Below, piece by piece: positions 54,943 to 61,908 of a stretch of DNA of 64,000 nt. The stretch comes from Pseudonocardia sp. CNS-004 (GTDB lineage Bacteria; Actinomycetota; Actinomycetes; Mycobacteriales; Pseudonocardiaceae), in NCBI GenBank assembly GCA_001942185.1, contig MKJV01000156.1, positions 113,553 to 177,552 of the forward strand, in the 5' to 3' direction. Position 1 is the first letter of the stretch. The number at the start of each line of letters is the position of its first letter. The position numbers and the translations under genes are program-made. Under the pieces are notes generated by a model, which saw nothing but the letters and a program-made list of their open reading frames with translations, was not told the DNA's origin and searched no databases.

Positions 54943-55558
54943 ATGAGCGCCGATCCGCAAGTCCCTTCCGCCCGCAGGAGGAGCTGCTGGAGCAGGCGTA
55001 CGCCTACGTGCTCCGCCACGGCATGACCGCGATGTCGCTGCGCCCGCTCGCGGAGGCCGTCGGGTCGAGCCCGCGCGTCCTGCTGTACCTGTTCGGCTCC
55101 AAGGACGGCCTGGTCCGGGCCCTGCTGGGACGTTCACGTACCGAGGAGCTCGCGCTGCTCGCGCAGGTGCGGGCCGACGGCGGCGGCGCGGCCGAGGTCG
55201 TCGAGCGGCTCTGGGAGTGGCTCGCCGCGCCGCAGCGGCGCGACCTGCTGCGGCTGTGGGCCGAGGCTACGCCCGCTCGCTCGTGGAGCCCGAGGGGCCC
55301 TGGGCCGGGTTCGCCGTCCAGGGCGTGCACGACTGGATCGAGGTCCTCGGCGAGATCCTCGGCCCGGCCGGCGACCCGACCGCGGTGCTGGCCACGCTCC
55401 GCGGCGCCCTGCTGGACCTGCTGGCCACGGGCGACGAGAGCCGCACGACGGAGGCGATCCGCCGCTGCGTTGCCGCCCTCGGTGCGCGTCGACTTCACAC
55501 ACCTGGCCCGGGCTTCACACAAGGCCGGCCATCTGTGAAGCCCGGGTCCGATGTGTGA
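54943..55558 (+). CDS. TetR-family regulator, frameshifted twice
   Basis: The N-terminal DNA-binding domain is readable as EELLEQAYAYVLRHGMTAMS, LRPLAEAVGSSPRVLLYLFG and SKDGLVRALL, the helix-turn-helix of TetR proteins. The start MSADPQVPS is in another frame (break near 54970) and the ligand domain continues after a second break near 55265 with LVEPEGPWAGFAVQGVHDWI and LLDLLATGDESRTTEAI. The end is uncertain because the frame runs through a hairpin. CAGACT lies six bases before the ATG. Confidence 0.8.
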
Positions 55559-55562
55559 AGTC
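55491..55562. repeat. Long imperfect hairpin after the TetR gene
   Basis: Two 29-nt arms (55491-55519, 55534-55562) pair at 26 of 29 positions around a 14-nt loop. Each arm contains ACTTCACACA and CCCGGGCTTCACA. It separates the TetR gene from the PH-domain remnant and may be a terminator or a short mobile palindrome. Confidence 0.6.
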
Positions 55563-55582
55563 GGCCTGCGGTGGCCCGGGAG

Positions 55583-55805
55583 TCAGGTGACGAGCGCGCT
55601 CGTGGGACGGGGGGAGCCGGGCTCCGGGAACGGGGCCAGCAGGTCGGGGACCGCGACCGCGGCGAGGGCGAGGCCGTGGTCGGAGCCCGCGTCGGGCACC
55701 GCGTACGCGCTGCTCCCCGCCGCCGTCGTCGCGATCACCGTCACCAGGCCCGCGCGCCGTTGGAAGATCGACTGGCGGAACTGCCGGCCGGCAGGCTGTT
55801 CCGCC
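55583..55805 (-). pseudogene. C-terminal remnant of a bacterial PH-domain (bPH_2/YdbT-like) membrane protein
   Basis: In this frame the only interpretable sequence is RQSIFQRRAGLVTVIATTAA followed by SSAYAVPDAG and VAVPDLLAPF. That resembles the end of YdbT-like proteins, which have two or three bPH_2 domains and N-terminal helices in about 400-500 residues. No N-terminal part or start codon precedes it; the divergent VOC gene begins at 55820. It looks like a gene fragment. The assignment rests on motif memory. Confidence 0.45.
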
Positions 55806-55819
55806 GCTGACCGCGCACC

Positions 55820-56173
55820 ATGGCCGTCGTGACGTCCTTCGTTTTCAACGTGACCTTCGACTGCGCCGACCCCCGCCGCGTCGCCGCCTTCTGGGCCGGG
55901 GCCACCGGGTACGAGGTGGCCGAGGAGCGGCCGGAGTTCGTGCGGCTGCGCGCCACCGACCCCCGTGGCGTCCGGCACCTGCTCTTCTTCCAGGTGCCGG
56001 AGCAGAAGGCGGGCAAGAACCGCGTGCACGTCGACCTCGCCGCCCGCGACCCCGATGCCGAGATCGCCCGACTCGTCGGCCTCGGAGCCACGCGGGGCGA
56101 GCGGCGCACCGGCAACGGCACGAGCTGGACGGTGATGCAGGACCCCGAGGGCAACGAGTTCTGCATCGGCTAG
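55820..56173 (+). CDS. VOC/glyoxalase-superfamily protein
   Basis: The 117-residue protein is a single VOC module: FVFNVTFDCADPRRVAAFWAG, VRHLLFFQVPEQKAGKNRVH-type central strand, HVDLAARDPDAEIARLVGLG and MQDPEGNEFCIG. The last motif is the signature of the actinobacterial glyoxalase-like (DUF-type) group. Ligand and reaction are unknown. Confidence 0.88.
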   Translation: MAVVTSFVFNVTFDCADPRRVAAFWAGATGYEVAEERPEFVRLRATDPRGVRHLLFFQVPEQKAGKNRVHVDLAARDPDAEIARLVGLGATRGERRTGNGTSWTVMQDPEGNEFCIG

Positions 56174-56210
56174 CCACCCGGCTCGGCCACCACTCGCGGC
56201 GATCGCCTCG

Positions 56211-56867
56211 TCAGGGGGTGAACCGGAAGGTGCTCTCCTCGCCCGCCGCGACCGCACGCAGGTGCTCGGCCGCGTTCGTCGCATCGTGCAGCGCGCGGCC
56301 GCTCCGCATCGCCGCCGCCACCTCGCCCTCGACGCGTTCGATCTCCTCCGCCCGGTCCACGGCCGCGGCGATCCGCTCGGGCGGGGCGACGAGCAGCCCG
56401 TCGTCGTCGCCGACGACCAGGTCGCCGGGCCGCACGCGGACACCGCCGACCGTGACCGGCTGCTGGACCACGGCCGGGCCGAGCGCGGGGCCCGCCGCCG
56501 GTGTGGTGCCGCGGGCGAACACCGGCAGACCCACCTGGCGGATCCCGCGCAGGTCCCGGCAGTACCCGTCCACGACGATCCCGGCGAGCCCGCGACGCCG
56601 CCCCTCCGTGGCGAACAGCTCGCCGGACGCGGCGAGCGGGCGCCCGTCCGTGGCCACCACGAGCACGCTGCCGGCCTCCGCACGGCCGATCGCGTCGATC
56701 ATGCCGAGCAGGTCGCCGTCGGCGCGGACGGTGAACGCGGGGCCCACCAGCGTGACGTCGGGCAGCAGGGCGTGGATCGCCGGATCGCAGACCGGCAGCG
56801 TCTTGTCGGCGTCGGACAGCGACGAGGCCTGCAGCCGCGCCAGCCGGGTGATCAGGTCGTCGGTCAT
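56211..56867 (-). CDS. RraA-family protein (demethylmenaquinone methyltransferase-like / aldolase)
   Basis: The 218-residue protein has the RraA fold motifs: TVRADGDLLGMIDAIGRAEA, ELFATEGRRRGLAGIVVDGYCRD (conserved D-G...R-D, which in HMG/CHA aldolases binds pyruvate and metal) and VRPGDLVVGDDDGLLVAPPE. Members act as RNase E inhibitors or as oxaloacetate decarboxylase/4-hydroxy-4-methyl-2-oxoglutarate aldolases. GGAGG lies four bases before the ATG, which overlaps the stop of the upstream hydrolase gene. Confidence 0.88.
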   Translation of the reverse strand: MTDDLITRLARLQASSLSDADKTLPVCDPAIHALLPDVTLVGPAFTVRADGDLLGMIDAIGRAEAGSVLVVATDGRPLAASGELFATEGRRRGLAGIVVDGYCRDLRGIRQVGLPVFARGTTPAAGPALGPAVVQQPVTVGGVRVRPGDLVVGDDDGLLVAPPERIAAAVDRAEEIERVEGEVAAAMRSGRALHDATNAAEHLRAVAAGEESTFRFTP

Positions 56868-57742
56868 CCGTCCTCCAGGAACCGTTCGAGCGCGGCCAGC
56901 GACTCCGCAGGCCGTTCCTCCACCAGGAAGTGCCCCGCGTCCAACCCCACCCCGCGGACGTCGGTGGCGTGCTCCCGCCACACCGCGACCGGGTTCTCCG
57001 GCCCGGTGCCGACGACCCCGCGGGTGCCCCACATCGCGAGCAGCGGCGCCTCCACCCGGCGCCCGGCGTCGGCGCGGTCGTGCTCCAGGTCGACCGAGGC
57101 GCCCGCGCGGTAGTCCTCCAGCATGGCGTGGCGTGCGTCCGGGTCGGCGAAGATGCGCTCGTACTCGGCCAGCGCCTCCGGGGCGTAGGCGCCCAGCGAC
57201 CCACCCCAGGTGCCGAGCAGGCGGTGCAGGTAGCCGACGGGGTCGCCCGCGATGAGCCGCTCCGGCAGGTCGTCGGGCTGGACGAAGAAGAACCAGTGGT
57301 AGTAGGCGGTGGCGAGCCTGCGGTCCACGTGGGTGTAGACGTGCAGCGTCGGCAGGATGTCGAGCACCGCGAGGCGGGTGACGGCGTCCGGGGCGTCGAG
57401 CGCCATGCGGTGCGTGACGCGGGCGCCCCGATCGTGCCCGACCACCGCGAACCGCTCGTGCCCGAGCGAACGCATCAGCGCCACCTGGTCGGCGGCCATC
57501 GCGCGGAACGAGTAGCCCGCGTGGTCCGCACCCGCAGGCGGACGCCCGGAGTCGCCGTAGCCGCGCAGGTCGGCGGCCACCACCGTGTACCGCCGGGCGA
57601 GCGCGGGCGCCACCTGGTGCCACATCGCCGACGTCTGGGGGAACCCGTGCAACAGCAGCACCGGTGGCCCGGTGCCGCCGTGCACGGCGTTGATCGTCGC
57701 CTCGCCGGTGTCGATCCTGACCCGCTCGAACCCCTCGAACAT
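56864..57742 (-). CDS. Alpha/beta hydrolase, fluoroacetate-dehalogenase / epoxide-hydrolase-like
   Basis: The 292-residue enzyme has HGFPQTSAMWHQVAPALA, ADLRGYGDSGRP and the nucleophile elbow GHDRGARVTHR with Asp as nucleophile. In fluoroacetate dehalogenases the two arginines of this motif bind the carboxylate, as could happen here. YYHWFFFVQP matches the halide-pocket region, and DAGHFLVEERP has the catalytic His. TACGTT seven bases before the ATG suggests a leaderless mRNA. It is coupled (ATGA) to the RraA gene, so a 2-haloacid-to-2-oxoacid route is possible but unproven. Confidence 0.87.
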   Translation of the reverse strand: MFEGFERVRIDTGEATINAVHGGTGPPVLLLHGFPQTSAMWHQVAPALARRYTVVAADLRGYGDSGRPPAGADHAGYSFRAMAADQVALMRSLGHERFAVVGHDRGARVTHRMALDAPDAVTRLAVLDILPTLHVYTHVDRRLATAYYHWFFFVQPDDLPERLIAGDPVGYLHRLLGTWGGSLGAYAPEALAEYERIFADPDARHAMLEDYRAGASVDLEHDRADAGRRVEAPLLAMWGTRGVVGTGPENPVAVWREHATDVRGVGLDAGHFLVEERPAESLAALERFLEDG

Positions 57743-57759
57743 GATTCGGAACGTACCGG

Positions 57760-58158
57760 CTACGCGAGCTCGTGCCCGGTCGTGCTGTCGACGTGATCCG
57801 GGATCTCGCCGTCGTGCCGGTCGCCGGTGGTGGACGTGCCGCTCGGCTCGAACATCAGGATGGAACCGCCGGGGGACGACGGCTTGTGCTCGGTGCCCTT
57901 CGGCACGACGAACGTGTCGCCCTTCTGCAGCACCACGGTGCGCTCGGTGCCGTCGGCGTCCCGGATCGCCACGTCGAACCTCCCGTCGAGGACCAGGAAG
58001 AACTCGTCGGTGTCCTCGTGCACGTGCCAGACGTGCTCGCCCCGCGTGTGGGCGATGCGCACGTCGTAGTCGTTCATCCGCGCCACGATCCGAGGGCTGT
58101 ACACCTCGTCGAACGAGGCGAGCGCTGTGGTCAGGTTGACCGGGCCGGTCGTCGTCAT
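57760..58158 (-). CDS. Cupin-domain protein
   Basis: The 132-residue protein is a single cupin barrel. Motif 1 is HVWHVHEDTDEFFLVLDGRF (two His, Glu) and motif 2 is KGDTFVVPKGTEHKP (His), giving the usual 3-His/1-Glu metal site. It ends in an unstructured acidic/His-containing tail. The gene lies 17 bp upstream of the hydrolase/RraA pair on the same strand, so it may belong to that unit. Confidence 0.87.
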   Translation of the reverse strand: MTTTGPVNLTTALASFDEVYSPRIVARMNDYDVRIAHTRGEHVWHVHEDTDEFFLVLDGRFDVAIRDADGTERTVVLQKGDTFVVPKGTEHKPSSPGGSILMFEPSGTSTTGDRHDGEIPDHVDSTTGHELA

Positions 58159-58228
58159 GACCCGATCGTCGCCCCCGGGGCCACGCCGTTCTTGTACGAA
58201 CGTGACCGATCCGGTGGCGCAGGCCCGA

Positions 58229-58555
58229 TCAGCAGGTGCGGCCGGTGCCGTTCGCCTGCCGGCCACCGCGCGGAGCGACGCTCATCCCGACCTCTACCAC
58301 ATCCCCCTCGACCACCTGCTCGGCCTTCCGCACGGCGTTCTTGACCGGCAACACGTACCCGCCGTCGCGGGGCAGGAGCGAGGTCTCCCACTCGGTGGCG
58401 CCGATGCGCGCCCGCACCGGGATCGCGCCCCAGCCGTACGACGCCTCGGCCGCCTCTGCGCGGATGTGGTCGCAGCCGTGGTCGGGGATGGTCAGCCAGT
58501 AGTACGGAGCCGGACCCCGCCACTCGAACAGCTCGGCGGCGAACTCGAGATCCAC
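58229..58555 (-). CDS. DUF1905-domain protein
   Basis: The 108-residue protein (VDLEFAAELFEWRGPAPYYW, then WGAIPVRARIGATEWETSLLP, GGYVLPVKNAVRKAE and VVEGDVVEVGM) matches the DUF1905 beta-barrel family of unknown function. The GTG at 58555 is chosen because TACCCT lies seven bases upstream (58568-58563 on the minus strand). Confidence 0.87.
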   Translation of the reverse strand: MDLEFAAELFEWRGPAPYYWLTIPDHGCDHIRAEAAEASYGWGAIPVRARIGATEWETSLLPRDGGYVLPVKNAVRKAEQVVEGDVVEVGMSVAPRGGRQANGTGRTC

Positions 58556-58627
58556 GCGGCACAGGGTACGGATCCCGCCGCGTCCTGCCGCCTCGCCGGT
58601 CGAGCTCAGCGGTTGCACGGAACACCA

Positions 58628-58715
58628 TGATCGGTCCGACTGGGGCGTCATCGCCCTCGGCAGGGCGCTGAACGACGTTTCGGACCGATCAAGACCGCAT
58701 GATCGGTCCGATTCG
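58628..58715. repeat. Nested palindrome TGATCGGTCCGA...TCGGACCGATCA plus a direct repeat
   Basis: Outer arms 58628-58639 and 58680-58691 pair perfectly (12 bp) and enclose a second hairpin CGCCCT-CGGC-AGGGCG (58652-58667). The left arm sequence is repeated directly at about 58704-58715. The two-level architecture resembles the repeat family at 34381. Confidence 0.65.
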
Positions 58716-58793
58716 TGCCTCAGCGCCCTCCCCGCGGCGAGCGGCGTGATCTCGCAATGATCACGGCCTCGCCGGCGCGCCGGCCGACCCGGG

Positions 58794-58859
58794 CATGATC
58801 ACCGGGAGTGGTGCGGCGGCGCCAGAATTGACGCACTGGCACCACTTCTGCCGATCATG
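58794..58859. repeat. Bipartite palindromic repeat, copy 3
   Basis: CATGATCaccggGAGTGGTG and its complement at 58840-58859 pair at 17 of 20 positions. The inner palindrome of the other copies is degenerate here. Confidence 0.6.
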
Positions 58860-58866
58860 CGCAGGG

Positions 58867-58930
58867 CGATCGCCCACAGTGGTGGCACGACGACAGATCG
58901 GTCGTCCCGGCACCACTTCCGGCGATCATG
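58867..58930. repeat. Bipartite palindromic repeat, copy 4
   Basis: CGATCGCCcacAGTGGTG on the left and CACCACTTCCGGCGATCATG on the right enclose GACGACagatcgGTCGTC. The inner palindrome and the CACCACTT...GGCGATCA arm match copy 1. Confidence 0.65.
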
Positions 58931-59090
58931 AGACATCGGCCGGCTCGTCGTCCCGGCCCTGATCTTCGTGAAGGAAGCGGTGAACCGCCCGTTCCGCGGA
59001 ACGCACCAGCGGAAGCCGGCGGCCTCTTCGGCCTACCGCCCGGGTAGTGCGGCGCGTGCCAGAGGTGTCGCTGCGCGCAGCGGGTGGAGT

Positions 59091-59112
59091 GGCCCGGAAG
59101 ATCATCCGGGCC
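59091..59112 (-). terminator. Terminator-like hairpin downstream of the tRNA fragment
   Basis: GGCCCGG-AAGATCAT-CCGGGCC (7-bp stem) lies 10 nt past the CCA end of the tRNA fragment in its direction of transcription. It is probably the original terminator of the proline tRNA, left on the chromosomal side. Confidence 0.5.
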
Positions 59113-59122
59113 GGCCCTGACC

Positions 59123-59168
59123 TGGTCGGGGTGGCGGGATTTGAACCCACGGCCCCTCGCTCCCAAAG
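59123..59168 (-). repeat. 3' fragment of tRNA-Pro (TGG anticodon loop to CCA): att site
   Basis: Read on the minus strand, TTTGGGA (anticodon loop with TGG) leads through GGGCC, the T-arm GTGGGTTCAAATCCCGC and CACCCCGA to CCA. The 5' strand of the anticodon stem does not match, and no D arm or 5' acceptor strand follows at higher coordinates, so only the 3' half exists. This is the product expected when an element integrates into the 3' end of a tRNA gene. The foreign DNA must lie on the high-coordinate side. Confidence 0.8.
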
Positions 59169-59603
59169 CCTCGGCGAGCCGTGTGCAGCAGTGTGTGCGT
59201 CTCTGTGACCAGGGGACGAGTGTTCGCGTGGGACGCGCCGATCGGATCGACGTCAGGGCTCGTTGCTACACGGCTGCTACATACGCTGGCCCGCGCAGTC
59301 CGATCGCCGACGTTGCTGACCGCTCAGGTGTGAACTCGTGGCGATCAAGGTTCGGAAGGTTCGTACGAGGTCAGGCCGCGTGTCGAAGATCGGATAGACG
59401 GCCGTCGGCTGCTGGCGTTGCTCTACTTCACTGAGGTACTCGCATTGGCCGGCGCATAGGTGCCTACTTCGGCAACGTCGAGCCGATCGGACATGATCGC
59501 CATAACTGATGTCAGGTGATCCACGTCCCTCTCCTGCAGGTTGTGCTCGCCGAGGGTGCCGCTTGATCGAACCGCCAACACTAGGAAGCGCTATAGTTGT
59601 GAT
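59169..59603. other. Gene-free left edge of the element
   Basis: No credible gene is seen. It contains the TTGCTACA-type repeats (59262-59282) and, at its right end, the -10 box TATAGT (59592-59597) six bases before the next start codon. Confidence 0.45.
59262..59282 (+). promoter_or_regulatory. Putative integrase arm-type sites
   Basis: TTGCTACA (59263-59270) and CTGCTACA (59274-59281) are repeated 11 bp apart, one helical turn, about 95 bp from the tRNA fragment. TTGCTACA repeats near att sites are, from memory, common with actinomycete tyrosine integrases. Confidence 0.45.
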
Positions 59604-60464
59604 ATGGAAGTGGCTGCGCTAGCCATCTCGATCTTGGCGCTCCTGGTTCCGACAGCCGCGCTCCTTTTCGGTTATCGGCAGGTGAGAGCCGCCTTTATGC
59701 AAGCCCATGCGGCGCAGGATCAAGCCGGCGCAGCCCTTGCGGCCTTAGGGCTCGATAAGCAAAGATTCGTCGACGAACGGACTCCCCGTATTGCCGCCTA
59801 TATCGAGCATGTTAACTCGCCGGGCCATCGCCTGAAGCTCCAGCTGCAGTCTTCGCTGCCATTAACTCTGCTGCAGGTACGAATCGCGGATGGAGACGGC
59901 GTTCGCTTCCTCAGCCCAGAGGGGGACCCGCTGGCTGTTAGGTCTGCGACACGACTTGAGCCCGGTTCGTCGACTTTCTGGTGGGTTCTAGTTGACGATG
60001 TTCACTCAGATGCCGTTGTTCTGGATATTATGTGTCGTAGCGAAAGGACTGATGAGTCCTGGCCCAGTATTCTTGTGGAAGTCCCCGTGTTCCCGGAACT
60101 TGAAGAGATGGAGCCGGAACTGAATGCGGAAGTAGAGGAGTTGGACGAAGCTCCTCATCGGCTTCGTATCGAGTTGCATTCCGGCGGTTCGATCAAGGAA
60201 CTCAAGGTAACGATCGTTGGCGGCTACGGGGTCAGCTTCGTTGACGTAGCAAAAGGAAGTTCTTCACTTACTGCTCGTGCAACAAGTCGCATTGACCCCG
60301 GCGGCGCTGCTCGATGGCGGGTCTTGATTGATGAACGACACTCATCATTTATTCGATTGAGTATTGTTTGCAGAGGCATTCACGGTGAGACTTGGAAGAT
60401 GCATGAAACGGTAATGATTGCTCCTTGGCTTCCATCTCGATTCGGAGGGCAGGTAAAATTTTAG
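59604..60464 (+). CDS. Unknown membrane-anchored protein with a duplicated beta-rich domain
   Basis: The 286-residue protein starts with a membrane helix (residues 3-23) and a short Ala/Gln-rich helix (to about 58). Two copies of an 87-residue unit follow (75-161 and 185-271): both begin HRL[KR], continue with LQVRIADGDGVRFL or LKVTIVGGYGVSFV, then R-L/I-x-P-G-x2 before a W-V/R-x-L strand, and end with a strand containing M/V-C-R. An acidic linker joins them. The units look like beta sandwiches. No family is recognised. Codon use is markedly more A/T-rich than the chromosome. TATAGT six bases before the ATG gives a leaderless promoter. Confidence 0.8.
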   Translation: MEVAALAISILALLVPTAALLFGYRQVRAAFMQAHAAQDQAGAALAALGLDKQRFVDERTPRIAAYIEHVNSPGHRLKLQLQSSLPLTLLQVRIADGDGVRFLSPEGDPLAVRSATRLEPGSSTFWWVLVDDVHSDAVVLDIMCRSERTDESWPSILVEVPVFPELEEMEPELNAEVEELDEAPHRLRIELHSGGSIKELKVTIVGGYGVSFVDVAKGSSSLTARATSRIDPGGAARWRVLIDERHSSFIRLSIVCRGIHGETWKMHETVMIAPWLPSRFGGQVKF

Positions 60465-60671
60465 GTTCGGTATCTGCCAAGTCGGATCTGAAGCTGCTGG
60501 TATCAGTTCGCGCTGTCAGCTCATGGGCCTGTTGTCCGCCCTCGCGCCAGCAGGAGGTCGGCAGGTCTATAACGAAATGCCCCAGCCTGAGCATGACTGA
60601 GGAGCATCTTGTGCCGGTGGACGCCTCCGACGGCCTGACGGAACGATGCGAGGCCGGACTACGATGTCTGC

Positions 60672-61406
60672 ATGCTCGCTCAATCGCCAGAGCCACTTGA
60701 GCCGGTTTCCTGGCTACTTCAGCTTCCCCCTGTGCTAGTCTCCGGAGTTATCGCTGCGGCAGTCTCATTGACAATTGCCATCGTTACCATCATTTCTCAA
60801 GGGCGGCGAGAGCGTGCGCGAGATGCTGCTCAGCGAGAGGATCAACGCAAGAGAGACTTCGACCTATGGAAACGCGAAGACCAGCATCGATTCAGCGAGT
60901 ATAAGAGGGAGGTCTACCTGAAGTTCCTAGTTTCCCTGGACGAGCACATGACCCAACAAATAGCTTACGTTAGAGAACTTGACGCCAACCCGGCTGTCGG
61001 CACAAGCGCGAAGAAGCTCGGAGATATTCGCCAGGCAATGGGGGTGCCTCACGAAGACGCTCACGTGGCACTTCGAGCGATTGAGCTGGTAGCCCCCGCG
61101 GACATCCTCAAAGAGTCGCTCGATGCCTACGCAAAGTTGCAACGGATCCATCAGTTGGTACAGGAATCTTACATTTCCCACTTACTGGACGAACTATCCG
61201 AAAAGGGACAAGGAGTCACCCCCTCAAGTGCCGACCCAGGTAGAGATGCAGTAGCCATCGAGAGCGACTTGCGGAAGTCGATGACGCCTCCGTCGACGAA
61301 ACTGCTGCTGAAAATGCGCGCGGATGTTGGAACGTCGAACATTGATGCCCCCTCCAGCGCAAACACTGGCCCCTTCAGAACCTGTAGGTCCATAGCAACC
61401 AACTAG
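60672..61406 (+). CDS. Unknown membrane-anchored coiled-coil protein
   Basis: The 244-residue protein has one helix near the N-terminus (PPVLVSGVIAAAVSLTIAIV, about residues 19-41), then a strongly charged coiled coil (GRRERARDAAQREDQRKRD to HRFSEYKREVYLKFL, about 44-85), an all-helical middle part, and a Ser/Thr/Pro-rich end. Topology suggests a cytoplasmic bulk. I do not recognise the family, although the RE-rich coil after one helix recurs in phage- and element-borne membrane proteins. TACGAT lies six bases before the ATG. It follows the preceding unknown gene by 207 bp on the same strand with the same A/T-rich codon use. Confidence 0.78.
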   Translation: MLAQSPEPLEPVSWLLQLPPVLVSGVIAAAVSLTIAIVTIISQGRRERARDAAQREDQRKRDFDLWKREDQHRFSEYKREVYLKFLVSLDEHMTQQIAYVRELDANPAVGTSAKKLGDIRQAMGVPHEDAHVALRAIELVAPADILKESLDAYAKLQRIHQLVQESYISHLLDELSEKGQGVTPSSADPGRDAVAIESDLRKSMTPPSTKLLLKMRADVGTSNIDAPSSANTGPFRTCRSIATN

Positions 61407-61908
61407 CCGATTCGCGTCCGCTTGCCTTACTTCGCCTCGTCAGTACAGCCCACAGGGCTTCATCCCTGCGGTCCTGGCCGGCACTTGGCGGGGCCGAGCG
61501 GTGTCAACCCGGAACCCCCGATCCCGCTTCTGGACCACGACGTTGCCGTCGCGTTTCTGCTAGCAGCACCAGGGGCGGGATCGGGGCGCGCAGCGGGGTT
61601 GACGCCGCACGGGCACGCTAAGACGATCTGCGGCCAGCGGGGATGACCAGTACTCGACGTCGCCCAGCACACCCTTGCCGGCGCATGGCCGGCGGCCCAT
61701 AGGCGCGCGGCCGCCCGTGAGCGGAGCGGCAAGGTAGCGGCCGCGCATGCCGTCCGGACGCAGTCCGGCCCGCCCCCAGCGGGGGCGGCTTGAAGACGTA
61801 TAGAAAGTTCTCACCACCAGCTCACGCATCTGTCGATCACCCCGCCGCGCACCGAATCGCGTTTCATGGACAACTGCGCCCGCGCCCCCGCTGCTAGACT
61901 CAGCGTCC
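61407..61908. other. Non-coding region of the element with a large inverted repeat
   Basis: No gene is supported. An inverted repeat pairs 61516-61533 (CCCCGATCCCGC then TTCTGG) with 61569-61586 at 16 of 18 positions, flanked by 8-bp outer arms GTCAACCC (61503-61510) and GGGTTGAC (61596-61603). A smaller hairpin, CGCCCCC-AGC-GGGGGCG, is near 61768-61786. Such structure in the non-coding part of an integrative element could be a replication or transfer origin, or two nested terminators. Confidence 0.5.

Larger units (their letters stand above)
58556..59122. other. Gene-free stretch rich in palindromes next to the att site
   Basis: No gene is supported on either strand. It holds three or four palindromic repeats (58628-58930) and a short hairpin (59091-59112) just before the tRNA fragment. 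The remainder (58931-59090) shows nothing I can name. Confidence 0.5.

Noticed and set aside
58628..58930. A CRISPR array
   Set aside because: The repeats are palindromic, of unequal spacing and sequence, with no cas genes.
59123..59168. A functional tRNA-Pro gene
   Set aside because: The T arm, acceptor 3' strand and CCA are present, but the anticodon stem cannot pair and no D arm or 5' acceptor strand exists at higher coordinates.
59084..59434. A plus-strand open frame across the att site
   Set aside because: It runs through the tRNA fragment and repeats, with no domain, no ribosome binding site and atypical composition.
60425..60700. A 91-residue gene between the two unknown element genes
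   Set aside because: It overlaps the end of the first and the promoter and start of the second, and has Ser/Arg-rich sequence without structure.
61422..61646. A 74-residue gene upstream of NUDIX
   Set aside because: The frame spans the inverted repeat, and the product has no hydrophobic core or family similarity.
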